A DNA stretch of 10,235 bases, taken from NCBI GenBank assembly GCA_028695865.1, contig JAQVID010000060.1:1-10235 (forward strand), in the 5' to 3' direction. This DNA is from Thermoguttaceae bacterium (lineage in GTDB: Bacteria; Planctomycetota; Planctomycetia; Pirellulales; Thermoguttaceae). Below, in pieces: positions 4,507 to 10,235 of this stretch. Position 1 is the stretch's first letter. Every line of letters starts with the position of its first letter. The notes beneath the pieces are model-generated. The model ran no database searches, had not been told where the DNA came from, and was given only the letters and a program-made list of their open reading frames with translations. Both the position numbers and the translations under genes were made by a program.

Positions 4507-6135
4507 TCAGTTCATCCAGGACGGGTGCTGTCCGAACATTGGCAGTTTCACGGCGACGGTCGCGGTAACCTGATCAAGGCTGTTGATTTCTTTGACCGTT
4601 TCGGCACTGGGGACGGCGTCAAGCGACAGAATGCCGATCGACGAAGTTCCACCCTGTTCTTTTGATCCACGACCGACACACATATGGGCAATATTGACCT
4701 TCTGCTTGGCAAGGATTCCACCGATATTGGCAATAACACCGGGAACATCATGATGGAAGAAAACAAGCAGGTTGCCATCCAAATAACTTTCCAGACGGAG
4801 TGAGTTATACTGAATTAAACGAGGCATGGCGTTACCGAAGAGTGAACCGGCGACACAAGTTGTTGATCCTTTATCAGTCGTAATTTCGACACCGAAGATG
4901 GAGCGGAAATCACCGACTTCACTTGATTTTTCTTCAATGAGCTCAATTCCGCGTTCTTTCAGGAGCGGCAAGGCACTGACGACGCCCACTTCTTCATCCA
5001 TGACATCAGTAAGCAAACCGGCCGCAAAAGCCGAGGAAATGAGCGAGATATTCTGCTGGCTGATTTCGCCTTTGTACTTCAGCTTGCAAGCGGTAACGGC
5101 ACCATCGGCAACTTGTCCGGCCAGAATGCCCATTCGGTAAGCCAAGTCGAACGAACTTCGCAACTTATGGAGCGTTTCCGGATCGAGCGATGAAAAATTA
5201 ACCGCCTGACGAATTATACCCTTGGTGAAATAGTCGATCAGAAGTTGAACGGCTTCGAGAGCAACATTCGTTTGAGCTTCTTCCGTACTGGCCCCCAAGT
5301 GCGGGGTGCAAACGACGTGCGGCATGCCAAACAAGGGATGCGAAGTACACGGCTCTTCCGGATAGACGTCGATGGCGACTCCACCGAGCTTGCCACTGTT
5401 GAGTCCTTCAACCAACGCGTCCATATTATAAATACCACCACGGGCACAATTGATCAGGCAAGCACCCTGTTTGAGCAGAGCGATTTGCGGAGTATCGATC
5501 AAATTTCGAGTCGCGTCGTTCAGTGGTGTGTGAACGGTTAAATAATCTACGAACGGAAGCATATCTTCAACTTTTTCGTACTGCGTCACACCTAATTCTT
5601 TTGCGCGGGCAGCCGTCAAAAACGGATCGAAAGCAAGAACGTTCATTTCGAACGCTTTGGCAAATCGGGTTACTACCTGACCAATGCGGCCCATGCCAAT
5701 AATACCAAGCGTTTTGCCGCCGAGCTGATGCCCGGTGAACTTTTTACGGTCCCAACGACCTTCGATCAAAGACTGATACGCCGGGTGAATATTACGGCTT
5801 AACGCCAGAATAAGGGCGAACGTTTGTTCCGCGGTCGATTCCGTATTTCCGCCCGGGGTGTTCATGACAATAATACCGCGTCGGGTCGCTGCTTTCAGAT
5901 CAATATTATCAACGCCCACGCCTGCCCGGGCAATTGCCTTGAGTCGTTTATTGCCTTCGAGAACGTCTGCGGTAATTTTCACACCACTTCGACAAATCGC
6001 TCCATCGAAGTTCATCAGGCATTCACGGAGTTCATCTCCTTTTAAACCGGTATGTACTTCGTATTCGACATTGGCCGACTTCATCAGGTTCAGACCGTCT
6101 TCCGACAGGTTGTCCAACACAACTAACTTAGGCAT
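4507..6135 (-). CDS. serA: D-3-phosphoglycerate dehydrogenase (long form, ASB + ACT)
   Basis: Product of 542 residues; the start at 6133-6135 follows GAGGG 7 bases upstream and begins with the normal MPKLVVLDNL, so the 22-codon extension in frame is rejected. It oxidises 3-phosphoglycerate with NAD to 3-phosphohydroxypyruvate, the first step of serine synthesis in the cytosol. Seen: N-terminal substrate domain with ARAGVGVDNID (70-80), Rossmann motif GMGRIG (147-152) with Asp170 after the second strand, catalytic Arg232 (CARGG), Glu261 (PEEP) and His279 (PHLGAS). The catalytic domain is followed by an allosteric-substrate-binding region and, at the C-terminus, an ACT domain (HHDVPGVIANIGGILAKQKVNIAHM) that in relatives binds serine. 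Length fits the long type of SerA (about 525-540). It is monocistronic: own promoter at 6306-6333, repeat array at its 3' end. Confidence 0.96.
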   Translation of the reverse strand: MPKLVVLDNLSEDGLNLMKSANVEYEVHTGLKGDELRECLMNFDGAICRSGVKITADVLEGNKRLKAIARAGVGVDNIDLKAATRRGIIVMNTPGGNTESTAEQTFALILALSRNIHPAYQSLIEGRWDRKKFTGHQLGGKTLGIIGMGRIGQVVTRFAKAFEMNVLAFDPFLTAARAKELGVTQYEKVEDMLPFVDYLTVHTPLNDATRNLIDTPQIALLKQGACLINCARGGIYNMDALVEGLNSGKLGGVAIDVYPEEPCTSHPLFGMPHVVCTPHLGASTEEAQTNVALEAVQLLIDYFTKGIIRQAVNFSSLDPETLHKLRSSFDLAYRMGILAGQVADGAVTACKLKYKGEISQQNISLISSAFAAGLLTDVMDEEVGVVSALPLLKERGIELIEEKSSEVGDFRSIFGVEITTDKGSTTCVAGSLFGNAMPRLIQYNSLRLESYLDGNLLVFFHHDVPGVIANIGGILAKQKVNIAHMCVGRGSKEQGGTSSIGILSLDAVPSAETVKEINSLDQVTATVAVKLPMFGQHPSWMN

Positions 6136-6269
6136 TGCTTTTCCCTCATTAAAACTAAAGGTGATTACACTCCTGGAACCGGCGTCACGAACCCCGCACA
6201 CGCGTCTTTGACGGCAAATTTTTCATTGCCAACCGAAACGCGAGTCGTTTCCTTTGTCGTGCCCGTCGT

Positions 6270-6293
6270 AAAACGGATAAACATCCCCGTTTT
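6270..6293 (-). promoter_or_regulatory. hairpin early in the serA leader
   Basis: On the minus strand AAAACGG and CCGTTTT (6287-6293 with 6270-6276) make a perfect 7-bp stem with a 10-base loop, a few bases after the predicted start site; the 3' arm ends in TTTT. It is a possible weak attenuator or mRNA-stabilising 5' hairpin. The leader is about 160 bases long. Confidence 0.35.
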
Positions 6294-6299
6294 CCAATC

Positions 6300-6333
6300 G
6301 ATAAAATTTTATCACATTATAGTACGCTGTCAA
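6300..6333 (-). promoter_or_regulatory. serA promoter with overlapping palindrome
   Basis: Minus strand: consensus TTGACA (6328-6333), 16-base spacer, TAAAAT (6306-6311, 5 of 6). A perfect 14-bp palindrome, GATAAAATTTTATC (6300-6313), covers the -10 box and would let a repressor sit there. A TATAAT (6316-6321) lies only 6 bases from the TTGACA, too near to pair with it, but may act as an alternative -10. Confidence 0.65.
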
Positions 6334-6380
6334 TCATCCCGCCCACTACGTGACGAGCAAAATCGGCAACGAAATACAAA

Positions 6381-6410
6381 TATATTACTCCCGCCTATAT
6401 TGCTCCCGCC
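6381..6410. repeat. 15-bp tandem duplication
   Basis: TATATTACTCCCGCC (6381-6395) is followed directly by TATATTGCTCCCGCC (6396-6410), one mismatch. It is upstream of the serA promoter. No function evident. Confidence 0.8.
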
Positions 6411-6444
6411 GGCCAAGACAAGCAGCTCGGTTCACTTATGTTGC

Positions 6445-6494
6445 AACAATGCACTATTGTTATACATAATTATATATCACAACATATTATGTAT
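6445..6494 (-). terminator. AT-rich inverted repeats after the GNAT gene
   Basis: ATACATAAT (6462-6470) and ATTATGTAT (6486-6494) form a perfect 9-bp stem with a 15-base loop, starting 10 bases past the GNAT stop. A smaller stem, AACAAT/ATTGTT (6445-6450 with 6456-6461), abuts it. Position suits transcript end formation for the GNAT and LRR genes, but the stems are AT-rich and there is no clear T-tract, so they may be something else. Confidence 0.3.
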
Positions 6495-6503
6495 GATGTG
6501 CAC

Positions 6504-7082
6504 TTATTCTGTTTTCGACCACCAACATGTATTTCCATGTTCCCCATTTTGACATTTCGGATATTCGAATCGACGAAAACCGCAACGAGTTAAGACTCGC
6601 TGTGACGCCAGACCGTCAGAATACGTTTCCGCAATGATTCTCGAAATATCCGGGCGGTTTAGAGCCCAAGCACACATGGCGTTTACCGTTTCGGTCATGT
6701 AACCCTGGTGTTCGTAGGGTGTTTCCAGTCCGTAGCCGATTTCGACGGTCTGCTGATCGTCGGGCAAATCTTTAAAATCCGCGGACCCGACCACAAGACG
6801 GTCGGACTTCCGCACAATGAGCCAGAACGTGTGAAATAAATAATTATTCGGATCACAAATTGTTATTTCCGTTTGGGTTTTGACTATATCCAGAAATTCG
6901 CCCTGCATGGGCTGCGCGTCACAGACGCAATTGAGTTCGCGTTCCAATATTGTCGTGTCATTCATCCACAACATCAATTGGCGGGCGGTTAAAGGGATAA
7001 GAAAAAGGCGTCGCGTTTCAATCTGGAAAAGTTGATCTTGCGATTGTTCTGACAGGTGAAAACCTTGAACGTTGTCTGGCAT
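6504..7082 (-). CDS. GNAT acetyltransferase, RimJ/RimL-like
   Basis: Product of 192 residues; start at 7080-7082 set by an excellent AAGGAG six bases upstream (a further upstream ATG at 7130 has none). It belongs to the Acetyltransf_3 group: ETRRLFLIPLT (22-32) is its usual first strand, VEIGYGLE (113-120) the central strand, HQGYMTE (125-131) the acetyl-CoA pyrophosphate loop, and SQRVLTRCGFRRF (150-162) the motif-B helix and strand. Such enzymes move acetyl from acetyl-CoA to an amine, either a protein N-terminus (RimJ/RimL) or a small molecule; the substrate cannot be told here. The first 20 residues are not conserved-looking. It lies 98 bp after the LRR gene on the same strand; a shared transcript is possible but its own strong ribosome site and the gap allow separate control. 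Confidence 0.88.
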   Translation of the reverse strand: MPDNVQGFHLSEQSQDQLFQIETRRLFLIPLTARQLMLWMNDTTILERELNCVCDAQPMQGEFLDIVKTQTEITICDPNNYLFHTFWLIVRKSDRLVVGSADFKDLPDDQQTVEIGYGLETPYEHQGYMTETVNAMCAWALNRPDISRIIAETYSDGLASQRVLTRCGFRRFEYPKCQNGEHGNTCWWSKTE

Positions 7083-7180
7083 TTTACACTCCTTGAATAC
7101 ACGGTCTGCCAAGGGAATTATTGGGGGCAAATCAAAAGTAGTGCCCGTTGTATCATTCCACGCAAAACCGTCTGCTGTTT

Positions 7181-9070
7181 TTATCTGTGTGAACTGGTAC
7201 GACCGTAAAAACGAATCGGATATCGGGAACAGCGTCGAAATCGACTAATCGCACCTCGGGTTAATTGGGGATTACAGGAAACATCAAGACTTTTGAGCGA
7301 AGAGCTCTTGGCAAGCAGCTCAAGGGCCGTATCCGAAATACCTTTGCATGACTTGAGTTCAAGGCGTTGAAGCCGGGGCATTTTGGCAATTGATCCGATA
7401 CCCCGATCGGTAATATGTTCATTATGCGACAGTTCCAGAAACTGGACACATTGTACTTGAGACAAGGCAATCGCTCCTTCGTCGTTCATACCGCAATTGA
7501 CGACAATCGCCTCACGCAAAGACGAAGAAGCAAACGTGTCGAATCCGGTACCGGTTATTTTGGGGCATTCGGTAACAGACAACTTGAGCAGCGACTTGCA
7601 CTGCCCCAAATGCGCAAGCCCGATATCCGTGATCGGAGTAGCGCGTATGCTCAGTTCTCTAAGTCGCGGCAATTTCGAAATAGAGAAAAAAGCAGTATCG
7701 TCGAGGGGTGATTTGACGGTAACATCAAGTGTTTCCAACATTGTCAGATGCTCAATACCGGAAAAACTTTCCGGGCAAAGAAAAAAGCAACCGGAAATTT
7801 CCAACCGCCGCAGGCCACAAAACGATCCTCGTGACAGGGGACCCAGACCGGTAATTGAAAGACCGCGTATTGAAAGCGATTCGAACTCCGGCAATGTCGC
7901 CAGGGCTGCAATGCCCTTTTCGGTGACTTTTTCACAGCCGCCGTTAAGTTCAACTTCAATTACCTTTCCTTCTTTTGCGAGAAACTCCAGCGTTTTATCT
8001 GTAATATGCCACCTTTCCAGTTTGTAAACCTTGAAAATTTCCCGGCGAAGGCGTATCAAAAAATCGAATCCTTCATCGGTTCGAAGGTGCTCCGGCAATG
8101 TGATGAACCTCATCGGCAACGAAGGCTTGGTAAACGGCTTAAGTCCTTGGAGCGTAATGTGATCACAACCGCTAAGGTCCAATGAATAATCAGCGGTGGT
8201 CTCGGAAAGGTATGACAGTCCTTTGTCCGTAAGCCAAGAACAATCTTTCAAGAGGAGCGTCCTCAAACACTTTAACTGAATGAGACATTTCAGACCGTCG
8301 TCGGTGAGTCGCGTGGTCTCGGACAAATCGCAGAACCGTGCCTGGGGACACTGCCGAACCAGTTCGGCGAGTTCTTCGTCGGTCGTCTCCTTGTCCACTT
8401 CAAGAAATGCTCTGCGGGCTGACGTTGCAGGGGTAAGACACGGCACGACCAAAAAACCAATTATCGCAAGAACGCCAAGGAATTCCACAAGCGTGACATG
8501 AAATGAATACCACGGGGCACGTTTTCGAATCATTTTACACCGGGGAAGATTGGCGGCCAAATGGTCCATTGCGGCAGCAGACAACGGTTTTCGCGGTACA
8601 AGACGAATGGCTTCAAGCTGCTCGAATTTTTCAAGGGTCGCAAGCGCCGCGTCGGTCAGGCAGGAGCAGGCAACCAGATCAATTCCACGCAAGTTCTTGA
8701 GTGAAAGCAAACAGGTTAAGTCGTCGTCTTTGCAATATTCATCCTTGATTTTCAGGCAGAACAGTTCCGTTCTCGCTTCCAAAAGGCGCATACGGAGTTC
8801 CGACATGGGAAGACAGGAAGTCTCGATCATCTCGTATTTTGAAAACACGTCTGTTTGTGAAGTTTTATTATTCATAAACACAGTATACTCTACATGGCCA
8901 GAATTTGCAAACATTTGTGTTTTTTTGGCGATTTTGGTCGGTAAATAATATATATTTTCATTTTCTGCCTTAGTTTCAAAAATTAGTCTCTTGATTTTTC
9001 TGTTTTCGTATGATAATATAACAGTAATGTCGGTGAGTTTACCACTGATTGATATACGCGCAATATTCAT
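7181..9070 (-). CDS. membrane-anchored leucine-rich-repeat protein
   Basis: Product of 629 residues, function unknown. Residues 1-90 are poorly conserved-looking and come from AT-rich DNA. About 115-160 hold one or two degenerate LRRs (LTDAALATLEKFEQLEAIRL). RKRAPWYSF (182-190) is followed by a hydrophobic segment at about 193-213, and from 245 to 605 there are at least ten cysteine-type LRRs with the pattern T-D-x-G-L-x-x-L-x-x-L-x-x-L-x-L-x-x-C (for example 255-278, 478-502, 553-577). This repeat type, like that in F-box and AMN1 proteins, forms a curved protein-binding surface; planctomycetes have many of unknown role. One membrane pass would put the short N-terminal and long C-terminal LRR blocks on opposite sides. 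The membrane segment TLVEFLGVLAIIGFLV copies a prepilin core. The start at 9068-9070 has no clear Shine-Dalgarno site, so the N-terminus is uncertain. Divergent from the DUF1559 gene. Confidence 0.82.
   Translation of the reverse strand: MNIARISISGKLTDITVILSYENRKIKRLIFETKAENENIYYLPTKIAKKTQMFANSGHVEYTVFMNNKTSQTDVFSKYEMIETSCLPMSELRMRLLEARTELFCLKIKDEYCKDDDLTCLLSLKNLRGIDLVACSCLTDAALATLEKFEQLEAIRLVPRKPLSAAAMDHLAANLPRCKMIRKRAPWYSFHVTLVEFLGVLAIIGFLVVPCLTPATSARRAFLEVDKETTDEELAELVRQCPQARFCDLSETTRLTDDGLKCLIQLKCLRTLLLKDCSWLTDKGLSYLSETTADYSLDLSGCDHITLQGLKPFTKPSLPMRFITLPEHLRTDEGFDFLIRLRREIFKVYKLERWHITDKTLEFLAKEGKVIEVELNGGCEKVTEKGIAALATLPEFESLSIRGLSITGLGPLSRGSFCGLRRLEISGCFFLCPESFSGIEHLTMLETLDVTVKSPLDDTAFFSISKLPRLRELSIRATPITDIGLAHLGQCKSLLKLSVTECPKITGTGFDTFASSSLREAIVVNCGMNDEGAIALSQVQCVQFLELSHNEHITDRGIGSIAKMPRLQRLELKSCKGISDTALELLAKSSSLKSLDVSCNPQLTRGAISRFRRCSRYPIRFYGRTSSHR
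8405..8503 (-). other. internal prepilin-like membrane segment of the LRR protein
   Basis: Residues 190-222 of the LRR protein read like a type IV prepilin N-terminus (TLVEFLGVLAIIG against TLVELLVVIAIIG in the DUF1559 protein encoded 0.7 kb away), with further P-A-x-x-A-R similarity after it. A Met at residue 180 gives a basic leader (MIRKRAPWYSFH), but there is no ribosome binding site for it and His replaces the Gly normally before the cleavage site. Confidence 0.5.
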
Positions 9071-9150
9071 TTTGTGGTTTTTATCTTTTGTGCTGTTTAT
9101 TACGAATAGAAATAACGGTCATTGATTTCTCTAAAACAAGGAGCCTGACG
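9071..9150. other. divergent spacer of the LRR and DUF1559 genes
   Basis: 80 bp, AT-rich, must hold the promoters of both divergent genes unless they lie inside the coding regions. I find no convincing -35/-10 pair on either strand. The DUF1559 ribosome binding site AAGGAG is at 9138-9143. Confidence 0.6.
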
Positions 9151-10235
9151 ATGAAAAAAACGTTTGTTCAACCGGAGGGGGAAAGTAGACGCTCTGTGAA
9201 TTATTTCCTCAAAACCCTCGCTTTTACTCTTGTAGAACTTCTGGTCGTGATCGCGATCATCGGTATTTTGATTGCGCTGCTACTGCCCGCCGTTCAGGCT
9301 GCCCGGGAAGCGGCGCGGCGCATGCAGTGCACGAATAATCTCAAGCAAATCGGATTGGGTATGCACAGCTATCATGATATTCACAACGTCTTTCCGCGAG
9401 GTACTATTGCGACCTGGAAAAGCTGCGCGACATCATCGTCCGTGAACGATGGCACGACCAATTGGCGTGTCTTCATCCTTCCGTTTATTGAGCAGCAGGC
9501 TCTGTATTCGTCACTGGACATGAGCGCGCCCTTTGTTTCCGGTCTGCTCAATAACGCCGGAGCACCCAACGCAATGTTAAAGAACCTGCTGATCAGTACC
9601 TATTTGTGCCCGTCTTATCCGATGGACCCGTTTTCCGATTTGAGTGGTATGCTGTATGGATCAGCCGAATATTACAATAGCGGACCGGTCATGGCGATCA
9701 ACTATTCCGGTATTGCCGGGGCCTATCCCGACCCAGGTCCGTCGGCGTCTGAGTCTGGCCGAAGCGGAGGCTCGGCCGCCAATCCGGATATTTACATGAC
9801 AACAGCCTGGGGAACCATTGCCAATACCGGTATGATGCTCATGAACGAGGCTTCGAGTGTTGCTTCCACGCTGGACGGAACGAGCAATACGCTCATGGTC
9901 GCGGAGCAGGGCAAAAAGAGTGAAGACACAGCGGGAAGAGCCGGATTCTCATTTTCGTGTTACGGCGGCGGCTGGCGAGGAGTGCGGTACGAACAAACGC
10001 TTCCCCAAGAGCCCCGGAGCATGACGGTTCGCCGATTCAATGAAGAAGGTTATACCTCTTTCAGAGTTTACGCGCCAAGTATTATAACAATTCAATACCG
10101 GATTAACGCAAAGCCGCTAACCGGGTATTGTATTTATATGTATCAAAACAACATGGTCATTAGTTCGGAACACGCTGGCGGAGCAAACAGCGTACTGGGC
10201 GATGGCTCGGTTCGCTTCCTGTCAGAGACCATGGA
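9151..10235 (+). CDS. DUF1559 pseudopilin-like protein (3' end outside window)
   Basis: The open frame runs 361 codons to the window edge with no stop. The ATG is set by AAGGAG 7 bases upstream. Residues 1-24 are a long leader ending KTLA, followed by the prepilin motif FTLVELLVVIAIIGILIALL (25-44) with Glu at mature position 5 and the planctomycete continuation LLPAVQAAREAARRMQC. After this comes the DUF1559 (PF07596) domain: NNLKQIGLGMHSYHD (62-76), WRVFILPFIEQQALY (103-117), a T-S-N-T-L-M-V-A-E-Q segment near residue 250, and the C-terminal motif SEHAGGANSVLGDGSVRFL (339-357). Nearly the whole protein is present. Such proteins are presumed to be inserted by type IV pilus or type II secretion machinery and occur in dozens of copies per planctomycete genome; role unknown. 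Alanine instead of glycine precedes the predicted cleavage site. Confidence 0.93.
   Translation, partial: MKKTFVQPEGESRRSVNYFLKTLAFTLVELLVVIAIIGILIALLLPAVQAAREAARRMQCTNNLKQIGLGMHSYHDIHNVFPRGTIATWKSCATSSSVNDGTTNWRVFILPFIEQQALYSSLDMSAPFVSGLLNNAGAPNAMLKNLLISTYLCPSYPMDPFSDLSGMLYGSAEYYNSGPVMAINYSGIAGAYPDPGPSASESGRSGGSAANPDIYMTTAWGTIANTGMMLMNEASSVASTLDGTSNTLMVAEQGKKSEDTAGRAGFSFSCYGGGWRGVRYEQTLPQEPRSMTVRRFNEEGYTSFRVYAPSIITIQYRINAKPLTGYCIYMYQNNMVISSEHAGGANSVLGDGSVRFLSETM

Larger units (their letters stand above)
6136..6503. other. spacer between the GNAT gene and serA
   Basis: 368 bp without a plausible gene. It holds the serA leader and promoter (6270-6333), a 15-bp tandem duplication (6381-6410) and AT-rich inverted repeats after the GNAT stop (6445-6494). 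The frames open here on the plus strand show no domain or ribosome binding site. Confidence 0.7.

Noticed and set aside
6316..6333. TTGACA paired with the TATAAT only 6 bases away
   Set aside because: Spacing is far too short for one promoter; the TAAAAT 16 bases from TTGACA fits instead.
7181..8533. LRR gene annotated from Met180 as a prepilin-type protein
   Set aside because: The bases before that ATG contain no purine-rich ribosome site, and the upstream frame is open with LRR-like sequence; kept only as a finding.

Overview
The window looks like chromosomal DNA of a planctomycete, probably in or near the Pirellulales. The best markers are a DUF1559 pseudopilin-like protein (prepilin-type N-terminus plus a GDGSVRF C-terminal motif), a DUF1080 (3-keto-disaccharide hydrolase family) exoprotein, and a long cysteine-type leucine-rich-repeat protein. 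All three families are strongly expanded in that phylum. The lineage call is inference from gene families, not from a marker phylogeny.

Layout, left to right. 1-215: two exact 38-bp direct repeats 99 bp apart, a GC-rich hairpin, and the intrinsic terminator of the ribosomal operon. 216-1048 (minus): rpmI (L35) and rplT (L20), separated by an unusually long 275-bp spacer that holds hairpins and a possible 64-codon GTG-started ORF; infC is not upstream. 1049-1195: a structured leader and a good promoter for rpmI-rplT. 1196-1730: mostly AT-rich non-coding DNA, plus a frameshifted remnant of a CheB methylesterase domain. 1731-4123 (plus): an exported DUF1080 protein and an exported GH28-type beta-helix protein, probably a small polysaccharide-degradation unit. 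4124-4506: a repeat-filled convergent spacer with 98-bp tandem units that fold into hairpins. 4507-6135 (minus): serA, 3-phosphoglycerate dehydrogenase with ASB and ACT domains, with a near-consensus promoter. 6504-7082 (minus): a GNAT acetyltransferase. 7181-9070 (minus): a membrane-anchored LRR protein. 9151-10235 (plus, running off the window): a DUF1559 protein, divergent from the LRR gene.

Housekeeping genes (rpmI-rplT, serA) are thus interleaved with accessory exported proteins. The spacers carry decayed DNA (the CheB fragment) and a dispersed hairpin repeat found at both 81-107 and 4183-4209. I do not see a mobile element, tRNA, rRNA or CRISPR array. The points most worth follow-up are the decayed CheB fragment, the internal prepilin-like membrane segment of the LRR protein next to a true DUF1559 prepilin, the structured rpmI leader and rpmI-rplT spacer, the GH28 protein lacking the usual His/Arg-Lys catalytic motifs, and the repeat family.
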